Assembly (NCBI RefSeq): GCF_003028575.1
Contig: NZ_PYUD01000002.1
Location: forward strand, 310,001 to 374,000
DNA: 64,000 nt
Direction: 5' to 3'
Source of the DNA: Halomonas urumqiensis
GTDB taxonomy: Bacteria > Pseudomonadota > Gammaproteobacteria > Pseudomonadales > Halomonadaceae
Shown: positions 9,311 to 22,561 of the stretch, in pieces
Numbering within the stretch: position 1 is the stretch's first letter
Layout: the number at the start of each line of letters is the position of its first letter
The notes under the pieces: model-generated
Seen by the model: the letters and a program-made list of their open reading frames with translations, nothing else
Databases searched by the model: none
What the model was told of the DNA's origin: nothing
Made by a program: the position numbers and the translations under genes

Positions 9311-10678
9311 TCAGTCGTCCTGTGACTTGCCGGGGCGTGGCCAGTCGGCCTTGCTGATCTGGCGGCTACGCGACACCGCCAGCGCACTGTCCGGCACATC
9401 CTTGGTGATGGTGGAGCCGGCTCCCACGGTCGCGCCGCGCCCCACGCTCAGTGGTGCCACCAGCGCGCTGTTGGAGCCGATGAACACGTGGTCGTCGATC
9501 TCGGTGCGGTGCTTGTTGGCGCCATCATAATTGCAAGTGATGGTGCCGGCACCGATATTCACTTCACGTCCCAGACGTGCGTCGCCCACATAGCTCAAGT
9601 GATTGATCTTGCTGCCTTCGCCAACCTCGACATTCTTGGTCTCGACGAAGTTTCCTACCTTGGCGCCGACCGCCAGCCGCGTTCCCGGGCGCAGCCGCGC
9701 GAAAGGACCGATACGGTTGCGACCGGCCACCACGGCGCCATCGATGACGCTGTGCGAATCGATCACCGACTCGGCGCCGATGTGGCTGTCACGAATCACG
9801 CAGTAAGGGCCAATCCGCACGCCTTCACCCAGCTCCACGTGGCCCTCGAAGACGCAACCGACATCGATCTCCACGTCATGGCCACAGCTCAGCGTGCCAC
9901 GGATATCGAGGCGGGCCGGATCCAGGAGTGCCACCCCCTCGGCCATCAGCCGTTCGGCCAGCGCCAGCTGGTGGGCACGCTCCAGGCGCGCCATCTGGGC
10001 GCGATTGTTGACGCCTTCCACTTCCAGCGCCTTGGCGGGCTGGGTGGTGACGATCTTCACGCCCTCGGCGGCGGCCATGGCGATCACATCGGTCAGGTAG
10101 TATTCACCCTGGGCATTTTCGGAAGACAGCCTTGGCAACCATCGCCTGAGCTGGCTTGCGGTCATCGCCATGATGCCAGTGTTGCACTCGCGCACCGCGA
10201 GTTCCGATTCAGACGCATCCTTCTGTTCGACGATGGCCACCGCCTCGCCCGCCTCATTGCGCAGAATACGACCATAGCCCGACGGATCGTCCAGGGTCAC
10301 GGTGAGCAGCCCCATGCGGGTGTCATCGACACCCTCGAGCAGCGTCTCCAGGGTCTGGCGATGGATCAGCGGCACGTCGCCATACAGCACCAGCACCTTG
10401 CCCTCGCCCAGGCCCTCGAGCGCCTGGGCCACGGCGTGTCCTGTACCTTTCTGCTCGGCCTGCAGGGCGAAGCGCAACTGGCAGTCGGCCAGTGCCTCAC
10501 GCACCCGCTCTGCGCCGTGGCCAACCACTACATGGGTACGCTCGGCGGCGAGACCACTGGCGGTGTCGATCACATGTCGAACCATCGGCTTGCCGGCCAA
10601 CCGGTGTAGTACCTTGGGCAGGGCTGACCGCATCCGGGTACCTTGCCCGGCCGCCAGTATCACCACATCGAGCGTCAT
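9311..10678 (-). CDS. glmU: Bifunctional UDP-GlcNAc pyrophosphorylase / glucosamine-1-phosphate acetyltransferase
   Basis: Catalyses the last two steps to UDP-GlcNAc. The 455 residues match the family length. The N-terminal uridyltransferase domain has LAAGQGTRMRSALPKVLH and YGDVP. The C-terminal left-handed beta-helix acetyltransferase domain has FVETKN and NIGAGTITCNYDG. ATG 10678 was chosen because AGGAG lies about five bases upstream and the LDVVILAAG start matches the family; the longer frame to 10720 adds unrelated residues. It is followed closely by glmS. Confidence 0.97.
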   Translation of the reverse strand: MTLDVVILAAGQGTRMRSALPKVLHRLAGKPMVRHVIDTASGLAAERTHVVVGHGAERVREALADCQLRFALQAEQKGTGHAVAQALEGLGEGKVLVLYGDVPLIHRQTLETLLEGVDDTRMGLLTVTLDDPSGYGRILRNEAGEAVAIVEQKDASESELAVRECNTGIMAMTASQLRRWLPRLSSENAQGEYYLTDVIAMAAAEGVKIVTTQPAKALEVEGVNNRAQMARLERAHQLALAERLMAEGVALLDPARLDIRGTLSCGHDVEIDVGCVFEGHVELGEGVRIGPYCVIRDSHIGAESVIDSHSVIDGAVVAGRNRIGPFARLRPGTRLAVGAKVGNFVETKNVEVGEGSKINHLSYVGDARLGREVNIGAGTITCNYDGANKHRTEIDDHVFIGSNSALVAPLSVGRGATVGAGSTITKDVPDSALAVSRSRQISKADWPRPGKSQDD

Positions 10679-10799
10679 CGTGACTCCTGTTGCTTGTCTA
10701 TCCATGCATCTATCGTCCATGCATCGTGAATGTTGGCCTCGTCGCCAGTCCCGCCCTCGCCTACATTCTAGGAGCTTATGTCTCTACGGGCTTAAGCTT

Positions 10800-11900
10800 C
10801 TAAGGGCTTAGAGACTCGGGCGGCTGCAGGCCGAGATCGTCGATCAGCGACTCATCGAACAGCTCGATGAACGCGGGGCTTACGATGCTGATCCATTCAT
10901 CGTCATCCCTCACGATCATTACTACGTTCAGTGCGTGCTCCCTGGCCAGAGCCATGCCACGCTCTTCTCCCAACACCATCAACGCGGTGGCCCAGGCATC
11001 CGCCCAGGCATTGGACGAGTGCGCCACCGTCACCGACGCCAGTCGGTGAGTGATCGGACGCCCGGTGCGCGGGTCGAGAGTGTGCGAGAAGCGCTTTCCA
11101 TCCTGCTCGAAATAATTGCGGTAATCCCCGGAGGTCGCCATCGATATTTCCGGCAGCGGCACGATATGACGAGCCTCCTGGCGGTCTTCTAGAGGGGCTT
11201 CGATGCCGATGCGCCAGGGTTCTCCTTCACCATCACGATAGCCCTTGGCGACCAGGTCGCCACCAAGATTGACCAGATAATGCTCGATACCCTGGCCGTC
11301 GAGATAGGCCGCGACACGGTCGGTACCATGCCCCTTGGCCACGCCGCCCAGGTCGACCAGCACATCACGCAGGCGACGGGCTTGAAGGTTCTCGTCATCG
11401 ATTTCCACATGATCAAAACCGACCTCGGCCAGCCGCGCCTGCAAGGTCTCCTCGGCGGGCACTTCTTCCGGACGCGCCTCTGCGCCGAAACTCCACAGGT
11501 TCACCAGCGCCCCGACGGTGGGGTCGAAGGCGCCTCCGCTCTGCTCATGCACCGTACGGCTGATGGCCAACACTTCGATCAGTTCATCCGACAGCGGCTG
11601 CCACTCCTCGAGAGGGGACTGATTGAAGACCATCAGCTCGCTGTCGTCGCGGTAGATCGACATGGCGGCATCGACATCCTGCAACTCGGCGACGAAACCT
11701 TCCTCGAGCTGTTGTGCCTCACCCTGGGTCAGCGGGTCGGCGATGGTCACCTGATAGAAGCTACCGAAGATATCACCATTCAAGTGCACCGGAGAATCGA
11801 GGGGACGATCGCTCTCTGAGCACCCCGCGACCACCAGGCCAAGCAAGCCGAGCACTACCACACGCAGCGATGTAGGCGAACGCAAAGCGGACAAATTCAT
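10800..11900 (-). CDS. apbE: FAD:protein FMN transferase (ApbE family lipoprotein)
   Basis: Flavin transferase that attaches FMN covalently to threonine of target proteins in the periplasm, such as Nqr or Rnf subunits. It has 366 residues. A lipoprotein signal ends at VVAGCSES, with Cys near residue 25. Family motifs seen are DLGGVAKGHGTDRV, NLGGDLVAKG, GDYRNYFEQDG and HTLDPRTGRPI. ATG 11900 gives the lipoprotein signal; the open frame extends further up but into uppP. It lies 26 bases downstream of uppP on the same strand. The target flavoprotein is not encoded in the window. Confidence 0.93.
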   Translation of the reverse strand: MNLSALRSPTSLRVVVLGLLGLVVAGCSESDRPLDSPVHLNGDIFGSFYQVTIADPLTQGEAQQLEEGFVAELQDVDAAMSIYRDDSELMVFNQSPLEEWQPLSDELIEVLAISRTVHEQSGGAFDPTVGALVNLWSFGAEARPEEVPAEETLQARLAEVGFDHVEIDDENLQARRLRDVLVDLGGVAKGHGTDRVAAYLDGQGIEHYLVNLGGDLVAKGYRDGEGEPWRIGIEAPLEDRQEARHIVPLPEISMATSGDYRNYFEQDGKRFSHTLDPRTGRPITHRLASVTVAHSSNAWADAWATALMVLGEERGMALAREHALNVVMIVRDDDEWISIVSPAFIELFDESLIDDLGLQPPESLSP

Positions 11901-11926
11901 TGGATATCTCCACACAAGCAACAAGC

Positions 11927-12724
11927 TTACCAGTAAAGCCACAACAACCAGGCACCCAGCAGCAGGCGATACACCACGAACGGTTGCATGCCGATCCTCC
12001 TGATGAACGCCAGGAAGTAATGGATACACAGGTAAGCACTGACACCCGACAGCGCGGTGCCAACCAGCAGCGCCAACCAATCGACCTCACGGGCCTCCCG
12101 CACCAGCCCCACGGACTCGAGCCCACCGGCCAGCACAATGACCGGGATCGACAACAGAAACGAGAAGCGCGCGGCGGCCTCGCGATTCATCCCCAGCATC
12201 AAGGCCGCGGTGATGGTGATCCCCGAACGCGAGGTACCGGGGATAAGGGCCAGGGCCTGCGCGGCGCCGATCACCAGCACATCGCGCAGGCTCAGCTGAT
12301 ATTCAGAGCGCGTGCCACGATGCTTCCAGTCGGCATAGCCAAGCAGCACACCAAAGACAATCAAGCCGAAGGCGATGATCAGCGGTGAACGCATACCGGC
12401 CTCGATGAAATCCTTGAAGGCCAGGCCCACCACGCAGACCGGGATGGTGGCCAGGATCACCCACCAGGCCAGGCGCGCATCCTGATCCACTCCGCCACCG
12501 GCCAACGATGCACTGAAGCTGCGCGTCATCCTCCACAGTTCCTGGCGGAAATAGATCACCACCGCGGCAAGACTGCCCACGTGCAGCGCCACGTCGAAAG
12601 CCAGACCCTGGTCCTGGGCGTCGCTGAGCACCGGCAGCAGGATCAAGTGGGCGGAACTCGAGACCGGCAGGAATTCGGTCAATCCCTGAACGATGGCAAG
12701 CACGGCTACCTGTAGCCAATCCAT
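11927..12724 (-). CDS. uppP: Undecaprenyl-diphosphatase
   Basis: Membrane phosphatase of the BacA/UppP family that recycles undecaprenyl pyrophosphate to the monophosphate lipid carrier; it also gives bacitracin resistance. It has 265 residues with several hydrophobic helices. Both signature regions are present: TEFLPVSSSAHLIL near the N-terminus and LIPGTSRSGITI in the middle. The start ATG 12724 is followed directly by the typical MDWLQVAVLAIVQGLTEF. Likely co-transcribed with apbE. Confidence 0.97.
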   Translation of the reverse strand: MDWLQVAVLAIVQGLTEFLPVSSSAHLILLPVLSDAQDQGLAFDVALHVGSLAAVVIYFRQELWRMTRSFSASLAGGGVDQDARLAWWVILATIPVCVVGLAFKDFIEAGMRSPLIIAFGLIVFGVLLGYADWKHRGTRSEYQLSLRDVLVIGAAQALALIPGTSRSGITITAALMLGMNREAAARFSFLLSIPVIVLAGGLESVGLVREAREVDWLALLVGTALSGVSAYLCIHYFLAFIRRIGMQPFVVYRLLLGAWLLWLYW

Positions 12725-12875
12725 GTGGAGATCCTGTCAAAATATGATGTCCCCCTGCTTCATGGTGAGCGGGGGTGGATAACGCGCAGAGCATACCTTT
12801 CTGGCGCGGCGATGTCCGCCACAGGCCTCCTGCTAAGGCCCTTTTTCGGCGTAGAACGTTTTTCGGACTAGAACG

Positions 12876-14249
12876 TTATAGTCCCGTTAACACGGCCGTG
12901 GCGATACTGAAGTAGATGAGTACGCCTGAGGCATCGATCAACGTGGTGACCAGCGGTGCCGACGCCGTGGCCGGGTCCCAGCCCAGCCGGTCCAGAAGAA
13001 ACGGCAGGCACATGCCCAGCAGGCTTCCGAACAGCACGATGATCACCATGCTCATGGCCACCACCATGGCAACGGCCTCCCCGCCACGCATCACCCCGAT
13101 GGGTGCCACGGCCAGCGCCATGGTCAGGCCAAGCGAGCCTGCCACCAGCAACTCACGCCCCAGTAGCTTCCCCCAGTCCTTGATCCCGACATCACCAGTG
13201 GCCATGCCACGTACCATCAGCGTGGCGGCCTGGGCGCCGGCATTGCCCCCACTGCCGATCAGCAGCGGCAGGAAGAACACCAGCGCCACCTGGGCGGCGA
13301 TGGTCTCCTCGAAATAGGCAATACCCGCCCCGGAGAACAAGTTGGCGAACACCAGTAATACCAGCCAGGTGACTCGCTTGCGATACAGGCTCCACAACGG
13401 CACCCGGCTGACCCCGCCTTCCAGTTGCCCGATCGACATCCCCTTGTGGATATCTTCGGTGGCCTCCGACTCGGCGACGTCCATGGCATCGTCATGGGTG
13501 ACGATGCCCACCAGCTTCTGCTCGGCATCGACCACCGGCAACGCCAGCAGGTCATAGCGGGCCACGACCCGGGCGACCTCCTCCTGGGGGGCGGTCACCA
13601 CCATGCTGATCACGTCCTTGATCATCAGCGCATCGATCCGCGCTCCGGGGGGGGCCACCATCAACTGGCGCAATGACATGGTGCCAGCCAAGCGGCCCTC
13701 GTGGTCGATGATATAAAGCTGGTAAACGGTCTCGGCATCAGGCGCCGTCTGGCGAACCCGCATCATCGCCTGGGACACCGTAAGCCCCACCGGGATGGCC
13801 ACGTAATCCGCCGTCATGATCGCGCCGGCGGTACCCTCCTCGTAGCTCGCCAGGCGCTTGAGATCCTCGCGTTCATGGCGAGCCATGCGTCGCAGCAGCA
13901 GTTGACGACGATCCTCACCGAGCAGGTTGAACAGGTCCGCACGCTCGTCCGAGCCCATCTCCTCAAGTACCGAAAGCAATCCGCTGTCAGACATCGACTC
14001 GGCAATATCCAGCTGTTCTTCGTCAGGAAGATAGGTCAGGACATTGGCACGACGCTCCAGCGGCAAGCAGTGGAGAAGCTCGAGGGCGACCGGCAGGTCA
14101 TCCTCCTCGTCGAGAATATCCTCGATGATCTCGGCGATATCGGCGGAGCGTAGTTCCGGCAGCAGTGTATCCAGGCGTTCGCGCTGCCCGGCATCGAGTG
14201 CGGCCAGCAGTGCCTGCTGCTGTTGCTTGAGCGATTCCTTCAACGACAT
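12876..14249 (-). CDS. mgtE: Magnesium transporter MgtE
   Basis: Mg2+ channel/transporter of 457 residues. Domains in order: the N-terminal helical MgtE_N domain (to ~130), a pair of CBS domains (~135-260, e.g. VYQLYIIDHEG and LLALPVVDAEQKLVGIVTHDD), a connecting helix, and a five-helix membrane domain (~285-457) with LLIGSGGNAGAQAATL and the Mg-binding DPATASAPLVTTLIDASG signature. AGGAGG lies six bases upstream of ATG 14249. It lies between the ATP synthase terminator and uppP, so it is probably its own transcription unit or leads into uppP. Confidence 0.97.
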   Translation of the reverse strand: MSLKESLKQQQQALLAALDAGQRERLDTLLPELRSADIAEIIEDILDEEDDLPVALELLHCLPLERRANVLTYLPDEEQLDIAESMSDSGLLSVLEEMGSDERADLFNLLGEDRRQLLLRRMARHEREDLKRLASYEEGTAGAIMTADYVAIPVGLTVSQAMMRVRQTAPDAETVYQLYIIDHEGRLAGTMSLRQLMVAPPGARIDALMIKDVISMVVTAPQEEVARVVARYDLLALPVVDAEQKLVGIVTHDDAMDVAESEATEDIHKGMSIGQLEGGVSRVPLWSLYRKRVTWLVLLVFANLFSGAGIAYFEETIAAQVALVFFLPLLIGSGGNAGAQAATLMVRGMATGDVGIKDWGKLLGRELLVAGSLGLTMALAVAPIGVMRGGEAVAMVVAMSMVIIVLFGSLLGMCLPFLLDRLGWDPATASAPLVTTLIDASGVLIYFSIATAVLTGL

Positions 14250-14300
14250 GGCATCCTCCTGACGCCGTGGACTAGGCGCCGGCTACGACTCTCCTGCAAC

Positions 14301-14350
14301 AAAAAAACGCCCCCCGGTCCTTGTCATGGTGACATGGCACGGGGGGCGTC
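14301..14350 (-). terminator. Rho-independent terminator of the atp operon
   Basis: On the minus strand the arms ACGCCCCCCG and CGGGGGGCGT form a 10-bp GC-rich stem followed by a run of seven T. It starts about 20 bases after the atpC stop codon and separates the ATP synthase operon from mgtE. Confidence 0.92.
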
Positions 14351-14370
14351 GTGGCCGGGGAAAGGCGAGA

Positions 14371-14799
14371 TCAGCCCTTTCCGGCCTTCTTGCGCAGCTG
14401 CTGGATGGTGCGCAGCTGGGCCACGGCTTCGGCAAGCTCGGCAGTCGCGCGGGTGTAATCCAGCTCCGCGGACTTGTCGTTCAGGGCCTTGAGCGCGTGC
14501 TGGCGAGCCTCTTCGGCCGACGCCTCGTCAATGTCATGAGCACGAACGGCCGAATCGGCCAGGATGGTCACCACGTCGGGCTGGACTTCAAGGAAGCCGC
14601 CGGATACGTAGTAGTCTTCCTCCCGCCCGCCATCATGGATGACCCGCACGGGGCCGGGCTTCAGCTCGGTCAGCAGCGGGGCGTGGCCGGGCAGAATGCC
14701 CAGTTCGCCCATGTGGCCCGTCGCGACGATCCGCTCGATGTCGCCAGAGAAGATCCCTTCTTCGGCGCTGACGATCTCGCACTTTAAGCTTTTCGTCAT
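14371..14799 (-). CDS. atpC: ATP synthase F1 epsilon subunit
   Basis: Part of the central stalk of F1, coupling rotation to catalysis and inhibiting hydrolysis through its C-terminal helices. It has 142 residues: an N-terminal beta-sandwich with LGILPGHAPLLTELKPG and VSGGFLEVQPD, then an alpha-helical C-terminal hairpin. Last gene of the operon, 27 bases after atpD. Confidence 0.97.
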   Translation of the reverse strand: MTKSLKCEIVSAEEGIFSGDIERIVATGHMGELGILPGHAPLLTELKPGPVRVIHDGGREEDYYVSGGFLEVQPDVVTILADSAVRAHDIDEASAEEARQHALKALNDKSAELDYTRATAELAEAVAQLRTIQQLRKKAGKG

Positions 14800-14826
14800 G
14801 GCGATGTGTCTCCCAGGTAGACGGGA

Positions 14827-16269
<1,443 letters not shown>

Positions 16270-17151
16270 CTATACGGCTGCCGCGCCGCCGACAATCTCG
16301 GAGATCTCCTGAGTGATCGCCGCCTGACGTGCCTTGTTGTAGACCATCTCGAGGTCGTCTATCAGGCCGCCAGCGTTGTCGGTGGCGTTCTTCATGGCGA
16401 TCATTCGCGCGGCCTGCTCACAGGCTGCGTTCTCGACCACCGCCTGGTACACCTGCGCTTCAACAAAGCGAATCAGCAGGCTGTCCAGCAGCGCCTTGGC
16501 ATCCGGCTCATACAGGTAGTCCCAGCTACCGGGACGCTTGTTCTCTTCGTGATGCCCGTCATTACCCATGTCCGGGGAGAGCGGCAACATCTGCCTTACC
16601 ACCGGCTTCTGGGTCATGGTGTTGACGAATTCGTTGTACACCACATACAGGCGATCCAGTCGACCTTCGTCGTAGGCGTCCAGCATGACCTTGACGCTAC
16701 CGATCAGGTCTTCCATCTCCGGGGATTCGCCAAGCCCGCTCTTCGCCGCCACGAGGTTACCCCCGTAGCTCTTGAAGAAACCGCCCGCCTTGCGGCCGAG
16801 GGCACAGAAATCGAGTTCCGCGCCTTCGTCACGTTGGCCCTTGGCATCCTTGAGCACGGTCTTGAACAGGTTGATGTTCAGGCCGCCACACAGGCCGCGG
16901 TCAGTGGAGACCACGATATAGCCGACCCGCTTGACATCACGCTCGACCATCCACGGATGACGATATTCGGGGTTGGCATCGGCCACATGGCCAACGACGT
17001 TACGGATCTGGCGTGAATAGGGCTGGCTGGCCCGCATCAGGTCCTGTGCCTTGCGCATCTTCGACGCAGCCACCATTTCCATGGCGCTGGTGATCTTCTG
17101 CGTGTTCTTGATGCTCCCGATCTGGGTGCGTATCTCTTTTGCAGCTGCCAT
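16270..17151 (-). CDS. atpG: ATP synthase F1 gamma subunit
   Basis: Rotor shaft of F1. It has 293 residues. The N-terminal helix begins [21 protein letters not shown], and the C-terminal helix has [20 protein letters not shown], both hallmarks of the family. It lies between atpA and atpD as in other F-type operons. Confidence 0.98.
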   Translation of the reverse strand: MAAAKEIRTQIGSIKNTQKITSAMEMVAASKMRKAQDLMRASQPYSRQIRNVVGHVADANPEYRHPWMVERDVKRVGYIVVSTDRGLCGGLNINLFKTVLKDAKGQRDEGAELDFCALGRKAGGFFKSYGGNLVAAKSGLGESPEMEDLIGSVKVMLDAYDEGRLDRLYVVYNEFVNTMTQKPVVRQMLPLSPDMGNDGHHEENKRPGSWDYLYEPDAKALLDSLLIRFVEAQVYQAVVENAACEQAARMIAMKNATDNAGGLIDDLEMVYNKARQAAITQEISEIVGGAAAV

Positions 17152-17219
17152 CGCGATCTACTCCGTTCTTGCCCTCAGAAAGCGCCGGAACCCGCCCCTG
17201 CGGACGGGCCCATCGGGCA

Positions 17220-18764
17220 TTACCAGCTCTGAGTGGCCTTGAACTTCTCGAGACCCTCTTTCAACCCCTGCTGGATCTCGTCGTTGTAGTCGCCGGACTG
17301 GTTGATCTTGTCGAGCAGCTCGGCGTACTCGGACCTCATGAAGTCGTGCAGGGCACGTTCGAAGTCCAGCACCTTGCTGACATCGACGTCATCCAGGAAG
17401 CCTTCGTTGGCGGCGTAAAGGGTCACGCCCATCTCGGCCACCGACAGCGGAGAGTACTGCTTCTGCTTCATCAGCTCGGTGACGCGCTGACCATGCTCCA
17501 GTTGCTTGCGGGTCGCCTCATCCAGATCGGAAGCGAACTGGGAAAACGCCGCCAGCTCGCGGTACTGGGCGAGTGCCAGACGCACACCGCCACCCAGCTT
17601 CTTGATGATCTTGGTCTGGGCCGAACCACCCACACGGGATACCGATAGACCGGCGTTGATGGCCGGACGGATACCCGAGTTGAACAGGTCGGTCTCGAGG
17701 AAGATCTGGCCGTCGGTGATCGAGATCACGTTGGTCGGTACGAACGCCGAGACGTCGCCGCCCTGGGTCTCGATGATCGGCAACGCGGTCAGTGAACCGG
17801 TCTTGCCCTTCACTTCGCCGTTGGTGAACTTCTCGACGTAGTCGGCGTTGACACGCGCGGCACGCTCGAGCAGACGCGAGTGGAGATAAAAGACATCACC
17901 CGGATACGCTTCACGGCCCGGCGGACGGCGCAACAGCAACGAGACCTGGCGATAGGCGACCGCCTGCTTGGAGAGATCGTCATAGACGATCAGTGCGTCT
18001 TCGCCACGATCACGGAAGTACTCACCCATGGTGCAGCCCGAATAGGCCGCCAGGAACTGCATCGGCGCGGGGTCGGCCGCACCGGCCGCCACCACGATGG
18101 TGTGTTCCATGGCGCCATGCTCTTCGAGCTTGCGCACCACCTGGGCAATGGTCGACTGCTTCTGACCGATCGCCACATAGACGCAGGTGATGTTCTTGCC
18201 TTTCTGGTTGATGATCGCATCGATGGCAACGGCTGACTTACCGATCTGACGGTCACCGATGATCAACTCGCGCTGACCGCGGCCGATCGGCACCATGGCG
18301 TCGATGGACTTCAGGCCGGTCTGTACCGGCTGATCGACCGACTGGCGGGTGATGACGCCGGGGGCGACCTTCTCGACCGCATCGGTGAGCTTGGCATTGA
18401 TATCGCCCTTGCCATCGATGGCGTTGCCCAGCGAGTCGACTACGCGGCCGACAAGCTCAGGTCCCACCGGCACCTCGAGGATACGACCGGTACACTTCGC
18501 GGTCATCCCCTCTTCTAGCTGCAGGTAGTCACCCAGCACCACGGCACCCACGGAGTCACGCTCCAGGTTGAGTACCATGCCGAAGATGCTGCCGGGGAAT
18601 TCGATCATCTCACCGAACATCGCGTCCTCGAGACCGTGAATCTTCACGATGCCGTCGGATACGCTGACGATGGTGCCCTGGTTACGGGCTTCAGATGCGA
18701 CATCCAGCTTTTCGATACGCTGCTTGATGATGTCGCTGATCTCGGAAGGATTCAGTTGCTGCAT
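17220..18764 (-). CDS. atpA: ATP synthase F1 alpha subunit
   Basis: Regulatory nucleotide-binding subunit of F1. It has 514 residues from ATG 18764 ([17 protein letters not shown]). The open frame extends 34 codons further upstream, but that part overlaps atpH and is not homologous. The P-loop reads [13 protein letters not shown], a slight variation on the usual GDRQTGKT. The C-terminal domain ends KATQSW. Confidence 0.98.
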   Translation of the reverse strand: MQQLNPSEISDIIKQRIEKLDVASEARNQGTIVSVSDGIVKIHGLEDAMFGEMIEFPGSIFGMVLNLERDSVGAVVLGDYLQLEEGMTAKCTGRILEVPVGPELVGRVVDSLGNAIDGKGDINAKLTDAVEKVAPGVITRQSVDQPVQTGLKSIDAMVPIGRGQRELIIGDRQIGKSAVAIDAIINQKGKNITCVYVAIGQKQSTIAQVVRKLEEHGAMEHTIVVAAGAADPAPMQFLAAYSGCTMGEYFRDRGEDALIVYDDLSKQAVAYRQVSLLLRRPPGREAYPGDVFYLHSRLLERAARVNADYVEKFTNGEVKGKTGSLTALPIIETQGGDVSAFVPTNVISITDGQIFLETDLFNSGIRPAINAGLSVSRVGGSAQTKIIKKLGGGVRLALAQYRELAAFSQFASDLDEATRKQLEHGQRVTELMKQKQYSPLSVAEMGVTLYAANEGFLDDVDVSKVLDFERALHDFMRSEYAELLDKINQSGDYNDEIQQGLKEGLEKFKATQSW

Positions 18765-18780
18765 GCCATGTCCCTCGAAC

Positions 18781-19317
18781 TCAGGCGGAAAGGGCTTCGG
18801 AAAGACGGGCCAATCGACCGCGTACCGAACCGTCGATGACGGTATCGCCGGCACGCAGGATGACACCGCCGAGAAGCGTCGGGTCCACCTGAGTGGTAAT
18901 GGAGATTTCGCGATTCAGGCGCTTCTTGAGTGAAGAAGCGAGCTTCTGTTGCTGCTTGTCGTCGAGCGAGTAGGCCGAGACCACCGTGACATCGACACGC
19001 TTTTCGTGATCCGCACGCATGCGCTCGAATTGCTCGGCAATGGCAGTGAGGGCCGGCAGACGACCCTTCTCCGCCAGGACATCCAGAAAGCGACGGGCCT
19101 GCTCATCGGCCTTGATGTCGGCAACTTCCAGCACCATTGCCACCTTGCGTTCGGTGGTGAATTTGGGGCTTGCAAGCAGTTTCTGAATATCCTGGTTCGC
19201 GACGACGTGCCCAAGCATCTCGAGTTGTGCCGCCCAGGTATCGAGTACCTGGTGATCACGCGCATACTCGAAAGCCGCCTTGGCATAGGGTCGGGCGACA
19301 GTAGACGTTTCCGCCAT
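18781..19317 (-). CDS. atpH: ATP synthase F1 delta subunit
   Basis: Peripheral-stalk subunit joining F1 to subunit b. It has 178 residues, the normal size. The N-terminus reads [16 protein letters not shown] and the C-terminus has [20 protein letters not shown], both typical. It lies 16 bases before the atpA start. Confidence 0.97.
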   Translation of the reverse strand: MAETSTVARPYAKAAFEYARDHQVLDTWAAQLEMLGHVVANQDIQKLLASPKFTTERKVAMVLEVADIKADEQARRFLDVLAEKGRLPALTAIAEQFERMRADHEKRVDVTVVSAYSLDDKQQQKLASSLKKRLNREISITTQVDPTLLGGVILRAGDTVIDGSVRGRLARLSEALSA

Positions 19318-19328
19318 GGATCACCTCC

Positions 19329-19799
19329 TCACAGTTCGGCGGCAAGCTTGTCGAGCAGCTTGCGATGGGCCTTCTCGTCGATGGAGGCTTCCAGTACTCG
19401 CTCGGCTCCGGTGACAGCAAGACGGGACACCTGGGCACGAAGCTCGTCCTTGGCGCGGTTCACTTCCTGGTCGATTTCGGCACGCGCCTGGGCGACGATC
19501 CGTTCGCCTTCGGCGCGGGCCTGCTCACGGGCCTCTTCGACCATTTGTGAAGAGCGCTTGTGGGCCTGCTCGAGAATTTCGGAAGCCTGCTGCTTGCTCT
19601 CGCGCAGCGTGGCTTCGGCCTTCTCCTGGGCGACTTCGAGGTCCCGGGACGCACGGCTGGCCGCATCGAGGCCATCGGCGATCCGCTTCTGGCGCTCATG
19701 GAGCGCATTGCTGATCGGCGGCCACACGTACTTTATGCAGAACCAGACAAAGATCGCGAAGGCGATCGTCTGCCCGATTAGCGTCATGTTGATATTCAC
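19329..19799 (-). CDS. atpF: ATP synthase Fo b subunit
   Basis: Peripheral-stalk subunit anchored in the membrane. It has 156 residues when started at GTG 19799, the same length as E. coli AtpF, and the N-terminus (V)[18 protein letters not shown] aligns with E. coli MNLNATILGQ. AGAGGT lies eight bases upstream of that GTG. One N-terminal membrane helix is followed by a long charged helix rich in E, A, R and K. Confidence 0.96.
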   Translation of the reverse strand: MNINMTLIGQTIAFAIFVWFCIKYVWPPISNALHERQKRIADGLDAASRASRDLEVAQEKAEATLRESKQQASEILEQAHKRSSQMVEEAREQARAEGERIVAQARAEIDQEVNRAKDELRAQVSRLAVTGAERVLEASIDEKAHRKLLDKLAAEL

Positions 19800-19871
19800 A
19801 GGGATGTACCTCTGACTGATTCGTGGCAACCGGAAACAAGCAAGCCGAGTGCGGTGCACTCGGCGCTGTCA

Positions 19872-20126
<255 letters not shown>

Positions 20127-20169
20127 TTAAGTTGAGTTGAAGCTAAGGACTAAAAAACTTGCTCGGGTT

Positions 20170-21464
<1,295 letters not shown>

Positions 21465-21605
21465 GGCAAGGTACCTGCAAACCACCGCGGATTATAGGGA
21501 AGCCCCCCGAGCCCTTCAACCGACTTCCTGACGAATTGTCTCCATAAGTGATTAATTTTCGACCAAAGGTGCAGGTTTGGTGGCTGCCCCAGCGCTGAAA
21601 TGTGC

Positions 21606-22526
21606 TCAACGGATATGCTCGAGAATGCCATCCAGCTCATCCAGGCTCGAGTAGCGGATGGTCAAGCGCCCCTTGCCGCCACGTCCATGCTGAATCTTTA
21701 CCGGAGCACCCAACAGATCGCCAAGGCGCGATTCCAGACGTGTCACATCCGGGCCGGGTGCGACGGCCGCGGCTTTCTTGGGCTCCCCGGCGGCGAGCCG
21801 CTTGACCAGCGCTTCGGTATCGCGAACGGTGAGGTCCTTGTTGACCACCTCGTGGGCCGCACGACGCTGCTTGGCACCGGTCAGCGCCAGCAGCGCCCGC
21901 GCGTGCCCCATATCGAGGTCGCCTCGCTCCAGCAGAGTCTGGACCTCCGGGTCCAGCGTCATCAGGCGCAGCAGGTTGGTCACCTGGGCCCGCGACTTGC
22001 CGACCGCGTCCGCCACCTGCTGCTGGGTGAGCTCGAACTCCTCCAGCAAACGCTTGAGCGCCATCGCCTCTTCCATCGGGTTGAGGTTTTCGCGCTGGAT
22101 GTTCTCGATCAACGCAAGCGCCAGCGCCACCTGGTCACTGACCTCGCGAATCACCGCCGGGATGGTGTCCAGTTCAGCGAGTTGCGCGGCACGCCAACGC
22201 CGTTCACCGGCAATGATTTCGTAACGCGACTCGCCGGCCGGACGCACCACGATGGGTTGCATCACCCCCTGGGCACGGATCGAGTCGGCAAGCTCCTCCA
22301 GTGCCTCGGGCTGAATATCACGGCGTGGCTGATACTTGCCGCGTGTCAGTTGACTCAGCGGCAGTCGCTCGAGGCGTTCCTCGGCCTCCGGAACGGGCGT
22401 GACGTCACCCGCATCCGACTCCATCGCATCGAGCGACACTTCGGGCAAATCCAGACTCTCGCGGCGGCGAGCACCGGCCCCGATCAGGGCATCCAGGCCT
22501 CGGCCCAGGGCGCGTTTACGCGTCAT
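21606..22526 (-). CDS. parB: Chromosome-partitioning protein ParB
   Basis: Centromere-binding CTPase clamp that loads at parS. It has 306 residues from ATG 22526, which has GAGGGA six bases upstream; the ATG two codons earlier is too close to that site. The N-terminus is RKRALGRGLDALIGAG. The ParB/Srx domain has QPRRDIQPEALEELADSI and the CTP-binding GERRWRAAQ, followed by a helix-turn-helix domain (LTQQQVADAVGKSRAQVTN) and a C-terminal dimerisation part. Its likely targets are the five parS sites at 54.5-58.5 kb. Confidence 0.97.
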   Translation of the reverse strand: MTRKRALGRGLDALIGAGARRRESLDLPEVSLDAMESDAGDVTPVPEAEERLERLPLSQLTRGKYQPRRDIQPEALEELADSIRAQGVMQPIVVRPAGESRYEIIAGERRWRAAQLAELDTIPAVIREVSDQVALALALIENIQRENLNPMEEAMALKRLLEEFELTQQQVADAVGKSRAQVTNLLRLMTLDPEVQTLLERGDLDMGHARALLALTGAKQRRAAHEVVNKDLTVRDTEALVKRLAAGEPKKAAAVAPGPDVTRLESRLGDLLGAPVKIQHGRGGKGRLTIRYSSLDELDGILEHIR

Positions 22527-22561
22527 CGACATTCCCTCATCACAGCGTTTTCATCGAGCGC

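Noticed and set aside
7532..9325. 597-codon open frame on the plus strand
   Set aside because: Antisense shadow of glmS in GC-rich DNA; rich in His, Gln and Arg without any domain.
10777..10812. Terminator between apbE and glmU
   Set aside because: Only short 7-bp arms (GTCTCTA/TAGAGAC) with a loose interior and no T-run.
12845..12885. Direct repeat of TAGAACGTT downstream of mgtE
   Set aside because: Two 9-base copies only; too short to call a feature.
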